Source: Pseudoalteromonas sp. GCY
GTDB lineage: Bacteria; Pseudomonadota; Gammaproteobacteria; Enterobacterales; Alteromonadaceae
NCBI RefSeq assembly: GCF_016695175.1
Contig: NZ_CP068022.1
Location: 668,001-732,000, forward strand
Length of the DNA: 64,000 bases
Direction of reading: 5' to 3'
The position numbers and the translations under genes are program-made. Below the pieces are notes generated by a model. That model was not told the origin of the DNA and searched no databases. It was given only the letters and a program-made list of their open reading frames with translations. Of this stretch, positions 9,264-18,002 are shown piece after piece; the first letter of the stretch is position 1, and each line of letters begins with the position of its first letter.

Positions 9264-10346
9264 GTGTTTGCAAAACTATTTACAAACAATGAAACCCAAC
9301 AAGCCTTATTAGCCGCGCAACAAGAGATTGCTAGTTTAAAGCATGCTAATGCGCAATTAATTGCTGAAAATGAATCATTAAAACAAGAAGTTGTAAGTTC
9401 ACAAGCTGCGCTCAATGATAATACTGACAATCAGCTACTGCAGTGTGCATTGACTGGATTAAGCCAAGTGCAAGGGATCCGTGAAACCGTTCTTGCAAGC
9501 TTTATGAGTATTGAAGAAGAAAGCCATTCAATTGAGCAAGTAAACTCCGCCTTTTCTAAATCTGAAACCGCATTGCGTAAAATACTCGCAGGAATGGAGC
9601 AGCTCGGCGGCAATATGGACAGAATGACTGCCAATATTTCAGGCTTATCACAGATGGCAGATAGTATTAATACCTTTGTTACGACGATTTCAAAGATTTC
9701 AGATCAAACGAATCTGTTAGCGCTTAATGCTGCTATTGAAGCCGCCCGGGCGGGTGAAGCTGGCCGTGGCTTTTCGGTTGTCGCCGATGAGGTACGTGCA
9801 CTGGCAACCAACACCAACGAATCCGCCAACGAAGTCTCCGATCTGGTCAAAAAGATCATCGATACGACTCATACAACCGTGAGCGCTGTGGAAGAAATTC
9901 AAGCGTCTAATATCACGCTATCTGACAGTATTGGACACCTAAACGATGAATACGAAGGAATAGTAAGTTGTTGTGATTCAATGAAAGACACCATTTTGGT
10001 TTCTACCACCCAAACTTTTATCCAGACAGTAAAGCTCGATCATGTCGTTTGGAAAGGAGACGTATACAACGTTATTATTGGCAATAGCCATAAAAATATC
10101 AGCGACTTTGCCGATCATACAATGTGCCGCTTAGGTAAGTGGTTTAGTGGCGATGGCGCCCAAAAGTTTGGCGGTCACAACGCGTTTAAACGCCTAGAAG
10201 CTCCGCATAAAGAAGTCCATAGAGCCGGTGTAGAAGCAATGAAAAAGTTTAAAGCAGGCGATTCTCAAGGCGCAGTAAAACAGCTTAACCAAATGGAACA
10301 TGCCAGCGTTGAAGTAATGGACTTACTCGACCAACTAGGGCATTGA
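9264..10346 (+). CDS. Soluble chemoreceptor with C-terminal CZB zinc-binding domain
   Basis: A 360-residue protein without membrane segments. An N-terminal coiled coil (about 10-55) leads into a short methyl-accepting signalling domain with the conserved hairpin tip ([20 protein letters not shown]). The C terminus (about 250-350) is a chemoreceptor zinc-binding (CZB) domain with [16 protein letters not shown] and APHKEVH supplying the His/Cys zinc ligands. Known CZB receptors sense zinc or hypochlorous acid and signal to CheA or diguanylate cyclases. The adjacent GGDEF gene makes a link to c-di-GMP possible, but this is inference. Confidence 0.93.
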   Translation: MFAKLFTNNETQQALLAAQQEIASLKHANAQLIAENESLKQEVVSSQAALNDNTDNQLLQCALTGLSQVQGIRETVLASFMSIEEESHSIEQVNSAFSKSETALRKILAGMEQLGGNMDRMTANISGLSQMADSINTFVTTISKISDQTNLLALNAAIEAARAGEAGRGFSVVADEVRALATNTNESANEVSDLVKKIIDTTHTTVSAVEEIQASNITLSDSIGHLNDEYEGIVSCCDSMKDTILVSTTQTFIQTVKLDHVVWKGDVYNVIIGNSHKNISDFADHTMCRLGKWFSGDGAQKFGGHNAFKRLEAPHKEVHRAGVEAMKKFKAGDSQGAVKQLNQMEHASVEVMDLLDQLGH

Positions 10347-10372
10347 TAAGAAGCACTACAAAGCTTTTCAAT

Positions 10373-10420
10373 TTACCCGCTTAACACGTAGACTGGCAGT
10401 CACCGATTGAAAGCGGGTAA
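10373..10420. terminator. Likely bidirectional terminator
   Basis: The 10-bp inverted repeat TTACCCGCTT / AAGCGGGTAA with a 28-nt loop lies between the convergent chemoreceptor and SUKH genes. On the plus strand it is followed by CTTTT. Confidence 0.5.
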
Positions 10421-10449
10421 CTTTTCATGTAATCCTGGGTCGGTATGCA

Positions 10450-10914
10450 TTATTCAAACACACAACTCTCCTCAATTAATGCAAGTAACGCTTCTTCAAA
10501 CGTTTCATACTCATCAATTATTTCCCAAGTAACTCTATCTATGACAGCATAGAGTCGGGTGTTCAAATTGAAAACTACACGACTCATGTTTTCATCTGCA
10601 TATGCAATAAATTGCTTCAGGGAGCACTCTTCATAAAATGATTCATTGGCTTCAATTATACCTGGTAGATAAATTGGACTTTCGATGGTGTTTGCACCAT
10701 ACACGTTTAAACCATTTACAGAAAAACCATTTGAAATTTTTAATAATTCTATAAACTGGTCTGATATTTTCCTCTTAAAAAATCTTAATGAGTTTTCTTG
10801 CAGCTTTATAAGTTGTTTCTCAGTTGCAGGAGGAAGTAAAAAACCTTCTTGGTATTGCGATTCTTCTATTTTGTTTTTCTGTTCGATCAAATTGATTAGT
10901 ACGCTCATCATCAT
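10450..10914 (-). CDS. Orphan SMI1/KNR4 (SUKH) family immunity protein
   Basis: A protein of about 154 residues (three consecutive ATG codons at the start; any could be used). The pattern PPATEKQLIKLQ, FIELLKISNGFSVNGLNVYG, then a beta-rich middle and an acidic C-terminal helix (YETFEEALLALIEES) matches the SMI1/KNR4 YrhA-like SUKH superfamily, widely used as immunity to nuclease toxins. No intact cognate toxin precedes it. Instead a short open frame ends 2 bp before its start and looks like a toxin 3' remnant. It is the last gene of the minus-strand T6SS effector/immunity array. Confidence 0.72.
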   Translation of the reverse strand: MMMSVLINLIEQKNKIEESQYQEGFLLPPATEKQLIKLQENSLRFFKRKISDQFIELLKISNGFSVNGLNVYGANTIESPIYLPGIIEANESFYEECSLKQFIAYADENMSRVVFNLNTRLYAVIDRVTWEIIDEYETFEEALLALIEESCVFE

Positions 10915-10915
10915 C

Positions 10916-10981
10916 TCACTTAGGATAAACCAAACCTTCGGGAATTGACCAATCGACGTTTATTGTTTCATAGTGCGTCAT
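10916..10981 (-). pseudogene. Possible toxin C-terminal remnant upstream of SUKH immunity gene
   Basis: A 21-codon frame (from ATG at 10981, ending VDWSIPEGLVYPK then TGA at 10916-10918) stops two bases before the SUKH ATG, the usual spacing between a toxin and its immunity gene. The frame stays open upstream through the hairpin repeat to an in-frame TAG near 11089. No toxin family can be identified from so short a piece. I infer a scar left after loss of the cognate effector. Confidence 0.35.
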
Positions 10982-10990
10982 TTTTAAAAC

Positions 10991-11072
10991 GAAAGCAGCA
11001 AAAGAAATTTGGTGAGGAGTGTAGGCTAGGAAGATGATTGAACCTAGCCTTGCAACATCTATGTATTTAAAG
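10991..11072. repeat. 82-bp direct repeat R1 with hairpin, 3' of the Tdi1-like gene
   Basis: Begins GAAAGCAGCAAAAGAA and ends TTAAAG. It contains the perfect inverted repeat AGGCTAGG (11023-11030) / CCTAGCCT (11043-11050). A near-identical copy in the same orientation lies at 12884-12966, so the two flank the toxin/Tdi1-like cassette. The hairpin could end transcription or be a recombination site. Confidence 0.85.
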
Positions 11073-11086
11073 GACTTAAAAAAGTG

Positions 11087-11773
11087 CTATTGGTTATGGG
11101 GTAATTGGTTAGATAGCGCAACGATATCGGCCATAACACGCTTCTCTCCAAGGTCTGCTAAGAAAGCTAAATGTTCCGTGGCTTTTACCTTTTGGAGATT
11201 CTCAAGCTTAGGTTCGCCACCAAGGGCAAGAGCTGGCACAAAGCCATAGATTTCTCCATTTTCTAGAGGACCTAACTTCTCCAAAGCTCGTTCAAATAAA
11301 AGCCTATCATCAAGGTCTTTCTCATCAACAAGGTCCTTTGACATCGTAGCAAAAAATAACTCTATACATCGTTCAGAGCCAAACTTATTAAGGTCTTCAG
11401 TTTTGTTGGTAGGTAAAATCATTGCATAACCTGGGTTGATTTTAATACTTTGACCCGATGTTTCACCCCAAATAAACATTCGACCAAAAGCTCCAATTGC
11501 GATTACGTGGTACTTATCAACCCCTCGTAATTGTCTCTCTTCGAACTCAGTACCGCGCAACCAATACGCTAAAGCTTCTTCATACTCTTTTGGATTTACG
11601 GTCCAGAATATGCCTTTCCCCCAACTGGAAAAGCCATACTCTAGCCAGTAGTCGAGTAATTTTTTGGGTAATTTATCATGATAAAAGTCCAAAACCTCCT
11701 GTGAGGTTTCAATTGAGTGAGTAGCCGGCCCAAAACCTTTATAGTTATAAAAATTGTCAAAAAACTTATTCAT
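11087..11773 (-). CDS. Tdi1-like T6SS immunity protein (GAD-like + DUF1851)
   Basis: 228 residues from the ATG at 11773, chosen because AGGTG lies about 9 nt upstream and the ATG overlaps the toxin stop by one base (TAATG), giving translational coupling; a GTG at 11782 is possible. The N-terminal ~100 residues match the GAD-like domain (GPATHSIETS, KLLDYWLEYGFSSWGKGIFW). The C-terminal part matches DUF1851/Tdi1_C (DLDDRLLFERALEKLGPL, GEIYGFVPALALGG). In Agrobacterium, Tdi1 has this architecture and neutralises the DNase effector Tde1. The adjacent Ntox15 gene therefore makes this the likely cognate immunity gene. Confidence 0.85.
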   Translation of the reverse strand: MNKFFDNFYNYKGFGPATHSIETSQEVLDFYHDKLPKKLLDYWLEYGFSSWGKGIFWTVNPKEYEEALAYWLRGTEFEERQLRGVDKYHVIAIGAFGRMFIWGETSGQSIKINPGYAMILPTNKTEDLNKFGSERCIELFFATMSKDLVDEKDLDDRLLFERALEKLGPLENGEIYGFVPALALGGEPKLENLQKVKATEHLAFLADLGEKRVMADIVALSNQLPHNQ

Positions 11774-12771
11774 TATTTGCACCTATGTAGGTTCATATTT
11801 AACTTTGTATCGGGACCAAGTGTAGAGAGTGCCTTTTTTGCCTCAATATCCATTATTTCAACTCGACTCGATGTAGTCTTCATACCGTTGTCGTCAAAGC
11901 CGTTATTATTCCATTGCGCGCCAATAGATTGGTTCACACTTGCATCCCCTAATTCAACGACCTCATCTAATCCGCCCGCTATCATATCAGGGTTATGTAG
12001 CGCATGAAGGGTTTTCATATCTTTACTCGCGAGCTGCTTGGCTTGCTTGATGGCTTCATCTCCAAAATACTCACCGCTATTAATAAGCTTTTCCTCGTAC
12101 TTTAAAATAAGTTCGTTCTTAAAGTCTTCTCTTGCTTTCTTTTGTGCTTTCCCAGTTCCTTTTCGTCCAATCTTTTTAAAAGCGTCGCGGTTATCAAGGT
12201 ATTCTTTTACTGTCATGTTATTAAGCCCTTTCATTTGGCCTTCTAACTGTCGGTCGTATTCTTGTACAGTGCCTTTATCGTTCTTCTTAAAGCAAGCTAC
12301 TTTATGTTGCGGCATACGTTTTATTGCCGCCCCCGGTAACTCATTCCCTTTTGGTGGCTCCAACTCATCAGCTTTGGCTTTGGTGGGCTTGTCGGTAACG
12401 CCTCGAATTGGTAATTCCCCTTGATATTCATCCAGTGCTTTATTAACTCGCTGTCCAATTTCTTGGGCGGCTTGTTGCATATGCTGGTCGATTTTGGGGG
12501 TGACGTCGTCTAGGCGGTTTACCGTGGCTTGCATGCCTTCGATAGCGGCGTCTGGGAGTAGTAGGTCGTAGTGCCAACTGGTAGACATGTCATCAAGTGA
12601 ATCACGCAGGCCTTTGACGATGTTTTTAACTTCCGTGGCGGATTGTTTTCCTAGGTCTTGCCAGTTGATGTCTCTTAGGTATTTAACTGGGTCGCCTTTA
12701 CCTAGCTTGCGTAAAACGGCAAGCGCAGCAGAGAGGGATTCTCCGGTATTTTTTAAGATAACTTTGACCAT
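11773..12771 (-). CDS. Orphan polymorphic toxin, Ntox15/Tde1-like DNase
   Basis: A 332-residue protein. The C-terminal third carries the Ntox15 pattern with the HxxD motif (His259, Asp262 in ALHNPDMIAGG) and GDASVNQSIGAQW; in the Agrobacterium Tde1 DNase the HxxD motif is required for activity. The N-terminal half (LRKLGKGDPVKYLRDINW, then a helical stretch) resembles the central spacer of VgrG- or PAAR-linked effectors, but no VgrG, PAAR or Rhs delivery domain and no signal peptide is present. It may be a displaced C-terminal cassette or a cargo effector loaded on the upstream VgrG. A +1-frame stretch just upstream (about 12770-12830) reads as protein-like sequence, so a frameshifted longer N terminus is possible. 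Confidence 0.8.
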   Translation of the reverse strand: MVKVILKNTGESLSAALAVLRKLGKGDPVKYLRDINWQDLGKQSATEVKNIVKGLRDSLDDMSTSWHYDLLLPDAAIEGMQATVNRLDDVTPKIDQHMQQAAQEIGQRVNKALDEYQGELPIRGVTDKPTKAKADELEPPKGNELPGAAIKRMPQHKVACFKKNDKGTVQEYDRQLEGQMKGLNNMTVKEYLDNRDAFKKIGRKGTGKAQKKAREDFKNELILKYEEKLINSGEYFGDEAIKQAKQLASKDMKTLHALHNPDMIAGGLDEVVELGDASVNQSIGAQWNNNGFDDNGMKTTSSRVEIMDIEAKKALSTLGPDTKLNMNLHRCK

Positions 12772-12883
12772 GGTTGTGACATGTCTTGGGCCTTTATTTG
12801 TGACTTCGTCTTACCATTACATACCATCTCAGTAGCGTAGTTAAAGATTAGCTACCTCGGTTTCTCTAATTAAAAATGTAAAT

Positions 12884-12966
12884 GAAAGCAGCAAAAGAAG
12901 TTTGGTGGAGAAATGTAGGCTAGGAAGATGATTGAACCCAGCCTTGCAACATCCATGTTGTTAAAG
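12884..12966. repeat. 83-bp direct repeat R2 with hairpin, 3' of the Imm49-like gene
   Basis: Second copy of the repeat at 10991-11072, same orientation, about 1.9 kb away. It keeps the hairpin, with one change (CCCAGCCT) that still allows a G-U pair on minus-strand RNA. Its position behind an immunity gene matches that of R1. Confidence 0.85.
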
Positions 12967-13009
12967 AGTGTGGTTTAGCAAATTAGACTTCTTTTTTAAT
13001 TTACCTTTA

Positions 13010-13864
13010 TCATTTTGGTGGGTTAGGGTTTACCAACCACTCAGGTATATAGCCATTTTCTGTGGTCAAGTCGTAACCTTTAATGTCTTTTGCTAATGAA
13101 GCCATGGCAGTGAGGGGAATGGATAATGCGCCATCAATTTCAAATTTCTCTTCTTTGGTATCGTAGTATTCTTTATGAAGTAGCGTTGCCTTTTCAATCG
13201 CCTGATTAAACTCTACGCCGCCATCATCGGTAAATATACCTAAAATGACAGAAACTACGGGCCAGTAGAGTCTACTAGCATAGTGATAAGCCTCATCGTA
13301 TTTGTAATCGTCTGGATTACTGGTAATTAATGCTTTTTCAATTGCCGAGGCTAAGTCTGCGTCAGGCGTAAAAATGGCTTTGAGCAAATCAACTAGGGCG
13401 TAATCAAAAGGAGTGAATTGCTCAGCATAGTTAGCCGCTTTAAAAACTGAATCATCAACTTGAATTAGATAATCAATCGCATCTTGATTTCGCGTAATTA
13501 TTGCGAGATACATGGCGGTAGGCCAGTTAAATATATCGGCTTCTTCCGAGTCTAGTGCACCATTGAGCTCAATTAGTTGGTTATCATAGTAAAGTTTGAA
13601 TGGCTTTCCAGGGTTATCATTGGATTGAAAAATTCCTAAGCTTAGTTCTTGTGCACGTACTAGATATTTCCACGCATTTTGGCTATTTGGATGCTCAAGA
13701 GCTTCAATAAAAAGCGTTTTTAAGTTCTTTTTATACAGCCTAGAAATGGCAGTGTGAGGTTTATTCTTGATCCCCTCAATAACCCTGTCATCTGACAATT
13801 TATTGTAAAGTTCTTGACTTCTTTTATAGGTGTCAGGTGCATAAGTGTAATGATTCTTAATCAT
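13010..13864 (-). CDS. Imm49-family immunity protein
   Basis: A 284-residue soluble, mostly helical protein. The layout resembles Imm49: an N-terminal helical region (YTYAPDTYKRSQELYNKL), a central GKPFKLYYDN plus WPTAMYLAIITRNQDAIDYL segment, and a C-terminal IPEWLVNP ending. Imm49 proteins accompany nuclease-type polymorphic toxins. The gene starts 10 bp after the VgrG stop on the same strand, so it most likely protects against the C-terminal nuclease of that VgrG. Confidence 0.75.
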   Translation of the reverse strand: MIKNHYTYAPDTYKRSQELYNKLSDDRVIEGIKNKPHTAISRLYKKNLKTLFIEALEHPNSQNAWKYLVRAQELSLGIFQSNDNPGKPFKLYYDNQLIELNGALDSEEADIFNWPTAMYLAIITRNQDAIDYLIQVDDSVFKAANYAEQFTPFDYALVDLLKAIFTPDADLASAIEKALITSNPDDYKYDEAYHYASRLYWPVVSVILGIFTDDGGVEFNQAIEKATLLHKEYYDTKEEKFEIDGALSIPLTAMASLAKDIKGYDLTTENGYIPEWLVNPNPPK

Positions 13865-13874
13865 TTTCTATCCT

Positions 13875-16800
13875 TCAAATATTTTTAATATCAAAAATGG
13901 TTGCATCAATAGCTCCTTTTACCTCTGTACCCGAGACTTTTTGCTGTACACCAATATATTCGATAGGGTTGTCAATAAAATCTTCCATTTCAATAGCGCT
14001 CTCATACTCATCAAGCATTTTACTCAATTCTTTAACCTGCTCGTTAAACTTAGCCTCATTTGGGTCACCATATTTCGGGTCAGCTATATATTCTGTTAGT
14101 TTCTTCTCATAATTCTTAAAAATTGAATCCATATAGGCTCTAGACCCTTGCTGAGCACGCTTTGTTCCGGCCATTCGACTTCCCCAAGTTGCACTACCGC
14201 CTTTGGCTTCAATAACTAGGAGTCTACCGTCTTCGGTTTGATATAATTGGTCAAATTGTCCTTGCTTACCATCTGTGAGCAACTTTGACCTCAGTGGTGT
14301 TGCTCCTGGGTAATTTTGTTCTACGAAGATCCGGGCGGCTTCTTCACCCAGCTCTTCACTGGCTGCACGCATATCTTTATATGCTGCTTTAAGGTGCTCT
14401 GCATTACCAGACTTTAATGCGGCATCGCGTTTGGCGATGGCTTGATTTCTTTGTGCCTCTAGCGCCCTAAGCTTTTGTTTTGCCGCTGGAGTGAGTGACT
14501 TGTGGTCAACCTTCAAGCGTTGCAAGACTTTATTAGGTGTATCAATTCTATTCGAGGCGAAAACAATTTGGCCGTCAACATACTGCAATTGGTCACTGAC
14601 CGTTTGGTTTCGTCTTGTTATATACGGTTTTCCATCTCGTAATGCAACCCGGTAATTATTCTTTATATGCTCTGGGGCATCACTTAAAAAGTCATCCAAT
14701 AATATTTGAACATGCGTCCTTGGGTTAACTTTTAATGCAACTGAGGCGGGTGCAACAGACTCAATTCTTTTAACGTCGTCAATGTCGGTTTCGACCTTTG
14801 GGAGCCGGTCTAGTTGTACTTTTTCAGTTGTACCTGAGCGAGTGTAATTTAAGCGTTTTAACTTGGTGGCTTGAGTGAGCTTTTCCAGTGCGCGGGTTGC
14901 TTTAACAAAGTAATTGGATTTAGCAATAGCAGAAACCACTGCACCACTACCAAAGGTGGCAAGGGCAAGCAGTATTTCAAACGACAAGCGACCTGCCATT
15001 CTGGTGCGTTCAACACTGGAATGAGCATTAAAGTAACGTGCTGGGAAATTTGCAAGTAAAGTACGCGCTTCTTCATCTTCTGCAATAATAACTAATGTCT
15101 CAAACGCTTCAACAATGCCATTAATGGACTCTGAGGCAGTTGACATAATTTGCTGTAACTCTGCCCGCATAGCTTCCACATCGCCAGTTGCAAGATGGCC
15201 CAAAATACGGAAAGTTGCTGCGCCAACATCATAAATTGCTCCAGCTGTGCCTTCTACTAAATCTGCGACACCCGTTACAATGCTTTCTCCTTGCTGATAA
15301 AGCCCGTATAAGAATGCACCGCTATAAATAAGCCCTTGCATCCCAAGGTTTTCGTCATCAATCAGGCGCTCTTGAATGTCAGCTTGCTTGCGGATTTCTG
15401 CAACCATTTGGTCAAGGGCCGTGCGAAGCTCTTGGCGTAACGAGATAATCTTCTCTTCGTCCTCGCCGATGTAACTCACGGTATAATTCCCAGCAGGCAC
15501 ATCAATGATTTCTGCAGTGCCACGACTAAGCTGGCCTGTGTATATTTGGCCGTTATCCATCACGACTTCGTAATCAATGTCTTCTACTGGTGTGCCATCG
15601 CTATAGAAATACGAAAGGTCAATGGTTTTATCAGCAAGTGATGCCGCGCCATCAGCAGTTAACGACAAGCGTTGATTTGCTGCTATCTGCGCTATTTGCG
15701 GTACACTCGGCATAGTGGCGCTTTGTTTACCGCCAATATCTTGCTCCATGCTACCGTCAAACACGGTCATGGCTTTGCCTTTTAAGGTCAGTAACTTGTC
15801 TGCAAAGATGTTGACGTTACCACTTGAGTCAATACTGATTTCACTGCCGCCATTGGCAAGGGTGAGGTTGCCAGAGCCACTGCCTTTAATCGTGATATTA
15901 CCTTGGCTTTGAATGATTTGACTTCCCGCTGGGGCGGTGATGGTGAGGTTGTTGTCTGCCTTGAGCTTTATATCACTTTGGATAACACTGCGATGGCTGC
16001 GGCCCGCCTTAAGGGTGATATTTTGTTTGGCGCTTACGCCAATTTGATTGGCGGTGACGTCTAGGTTGGTTGCTGCATCAGCAATGACTGACTTTTTACT
16101 CTCCAGTGCCAGTTGTTGTTTGGCGCTGGCAATAAAGGTTTTATTGGTAAGTAGTCGGATTGCACTTTTAACACTGCCAAGTTGAATGTCTTTGGCCGCA
16201 AAAATATTCATCGCGCCAAGTTGCGCAAGCCAGTGAATATAAGGCTGCTTTTTATCCCCATGTAACACCAAGTGCTGGTTGCCCGCTAGGGTTTGCAACA
16301 CAATATGCGGGGTATTTGGGGTGTCATCAAACATCAATAGGTTTTGGCCGCGAGAGCACAACACGTTTTGGGTGTTATTGGCGCTAGTAACAACGGATGG
16401 TTGCGTGTCGTTAAGCGCAAACCCTAACAGGTAACTTTGGTCTGGGTCGTTGTTCATACAACCGATGAGCACATTACTGTCTGGCAGGAGTGGAAAGTGT
16501 AACCCCGTCGGTTGCTTTTGACCGCGACAGGCATATTGTGTGAGGCGCTTTACCGACTCGGTCACCTGACTATCAAAATGTACTTGCGTGGCATATTGCC
16601 CTTGGGTATCTAAGTGAGGGTTGGCCTTTGACCCCGACAGCGAGCGCACTGTGGCGGTAAACACCATCGGCTTGGGGCTATGCTCTGGGGGCGCGATACG
16701 TATTGGCTCGCCTCGTGGCACACAAACCGACTCGCTATGATACGCAACTTGCTTAGGGTCATTGGCACTGCCTTGCTTATACACCTGTTTACTGCGAATA

Positions 16801-17708
16801 CAAGTATAATCGCCACCTTTCGCTGTGCCTAATTTACCATTTAACGAAAACGAATAACCGGCATTGGCTTCGGCTACGTTCCCTACCAGCGTGACTTCAT
16901 TTTTACCTTGTTGGTAGGCAAGCTCGAGATTACCGGTGCGCTCAAATTGCTCTGCAGGATTTTGTGCAGCAGGCTCAAAATAACTGCGCTGCGCGGAGCT
17001 GACCGAGGTTGGTGGATGGGCATTCACATGCACTTGTGAGCCACCCATTCTAAAACGATGGCGGCTTTGGCACTGCGTAAACCCAACAAAGCCGGTTTTA
17101 TGCTCGTGAACTAGACCATCTTTATCCGTCACCGACAGCAAGCCTCGCTCAATATACGGGCTTGCAAGATTCCCCTCGGCAATCACTATCGACTCAATAA
17201 AATCATGGCATTCAAACCAATAAATTAACCCGTACTTTGCCAAGAGTCGGGTGAAAAAGGTGTAGTCGTTTTCTAGCGCTTGCACGCACTGCGGTAACGT
17301 GGGTAAATCTTTAGTGACTCGCCATTTTATCCGGTCTTGTGAATAGCCGGCTTTTTGTATCAACTTATTGAGGACAGACTGGACATTGGCTTGTACAAAG
17401 ATTTGGCTTTTTTCTGTTTGCTTAAGTAACTCAAGGCGAGGCTTTAAGACCACCTCTGCACCACAGGTGTGCTCAGACACAAAACCAGATTGGATATCAA
17501 ACAAAGTCCCAGTGAAATACGTCGATATTGCGTCCGGTGACTCAATTTCAAACGTGAGCATATTGCCAACGAGTAATTCATCAGCAAGGTCAAATTGGGA
17601 TTCTAGGTTCGCTTTGAGTAAAAAGCCGCTATTGATACAGGTCGTGAGTTCAAAATCGACGACATGTACAGGATGGTTAGTACCATACACCACAATCCTT
17701 GTTTGCAT
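13875..17708 (-). CDS. vgrG: Evolved VgrG (TssI) T6SS spike with C-terminal PD-(D/E)XK-like nuclease toxin
   Basis: A 1277-residue protein. Domains in order: VgrG/gpD-like base (about 1-330), gp5-type OB fold (about 365-435, GQYATQVHFDS to NVLIGCMNNDPDQSYLLG), the long DUF2345/beta-helix spike (about 450-690, with LVLHGDKKQPYIHW and DNNLTITAPAGSQIIQSQGN), a beta-sandwich-like linker, a long helical middle region with hydrophobic stretches (about 790-960), and a C-terminal toxin. The toxin has FDQLYQTEDGRLLVIEAKGG, that is Asp1153, Glu1167 and Lys1169 of a restriction-endonuclease-like D...ExK site. It should pierce target cells as part of the T6SS tip and deliver a nuclease. No other T6SS structural gene is in the window, so this is an auxiliary island. 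The adjacent Imm49-like gene fits. Confidence 0.92.
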   Translation of the reverse strand: MQTRIVVYGTNHPVHVVDFELTTCINSGFLLKANLESQFDLADELLVGNMLTFEIESPDAISTYFTGTLFDIQSGFVSEHTCGAEVVLKPRLELLKQTEKSQIFVQANVQSVLNKLIQKAGYSQDRIKWRVTKDLPTLPQCVQALENDYTFFTRLLAKYGLIYWFECHDFIESIVIAEGNLASPYIERGLLSVTDKDGLVHEHKTGFVGFTQCQSRHRFRMGGSQVHVNAHPPTSVSSAQRSYFEPAAQNPAEQFERTGNLELAYQQGKNEVTLVGNVAEANAGYSFSLNGKLGTAKGGDYTCIRSKQVYKQGSANDPKQVAYHSESVCVPRGEPIRIAPPEHSPKPMVFTATVRSLSGSKANPHLDTQGQYATQVHFDSQVTESVKRLTQYACRGQKQPTGLHFPLLPDSNVLIGCMNNDPDQSYLLGFALNDTQPSVVTSANNTQNVLCSRGQNLLMFDDTPNTPHIVLQTLAGNQHLVLHGDKKQPYIHWLAQLGAMNIFAAKDIQLGSVKSAIRLLTNKTFIASAKQQLALESKKSVIADAATNLDVTANQIGVSAKQNITLKAGRSHRSVIQSDIKLKADNNLTITAPAGSQIIQSQGNITIKGSGSGNLTLANGGSEISIDSSGNVNIFADKLLTLKGKAMTVFDGSMEQDIGGKQSATMPSVPQIAQIAANQRLSLTADGAASLADKTIDLSYFYSDGTPVEDIDYEVVMDNGQIYTGQLSRGTAEIIDVPAGNYTVSYIGEDEEKIISLRQELRTALDQMVAEIRKQADIQERLIDDENLGMQGLIYSGAFLYGLYQQGESIVTGVADLVEGTAGAIYDVGAATFRILGHLATGDVEAMRAELQQIMSTASESINGIVEAFETLVIIAEDEEARTLLANFPARYFNAHSSVERTRMAGRLSFEILLALATFGSGAVVSAIAKSNYFVKATRALEKLTQATKLKRLNYTRSGTTEKVQLDRLPKVETDIDDVKRIESVAPASVALKVNPRTHVQILLDDFLSDAPEHIKNNYRVALRDGKPYITRRNQTVSDQLQYVDGQIVFASNRIDTPNKVLQRLKVDHKSLTPAAKQKLRALEAQRNQAIAKRDAALKSGNAEHLKAAYKDMRAASEELGEEAARIFVEQNYPGATPLRSKLLTDGKQGQFDQLYQTEDGRLLVIEAKGGSATWGSRMAGTKRAQQGSRAYMDSIFKNYEKKLTEYIADPKYGDPNEAKFNEQVKELSKMLDEYESAIEMEDFIDNPIEYIGVQQKVSGTEVKGAIDATIFDIKNI

Positions 17709-17830
17709 TTTTTATGTCCACTGTTGTTGGTTAAAGCCGTTCCACCAATACACAGTACTATTTCCTTAGAACACGTAATCGGCTACTTCTAATACTTTAT
17801 CATGTATATAAATCAATCTACACCCAAACT

Positions 17831-17923
17831 TTACTCTTTTCTCTCAGGTAGGTCAGGACTAGTTACTCCACCGCCTGCTGCTCCTGTTATTTTTTTAGCT
17901 ATATCATTGGGTAACAATATCAT
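17831..17923 (-). CDS. 30-residue glycine-rich leader-like peptide (locus A)
   Basis: A short frame with a very good Shine-Dalgarno (TTGGAG, 8 nt before the ATG at 17923) encodes 30 residues: a hydrophobic start (MILLPNDIAK), then KITGAAGGGV and a tail with SPDLPERKE. The [KR]-[IV]-T-G-x-x-G-G core and the following proline/charged tail resemble the repeats in the 95-residue protein of the same locus and the 177-residue protein of locus B. It lies 79 bp downstream of the membrane protein gene on the same strand. It could be a peptide precursor or a decayed repeat copy. No known family. Confidence 0.5.
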   Translation of the reverse strand: MILLPNDIAKKITGAAGGGVTSPDLPERKE

Positions 17924-18002
17924 GAGAATTCTCCAATTTTAATAAAAGTAACCTCTGCACGTTATGTGATAATACAAAGCTAATTCACTCCGAGCCATGC
18001 TC

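Noticed and set aside
10991..11089. Repeat R1 as protein-coding (frame DVARLGSIIFLAY)
   Set aside because: The frame is open in both repeat copies, but an indel between copies breaks it further on and an RNA hairpin explains the conservation equally well.
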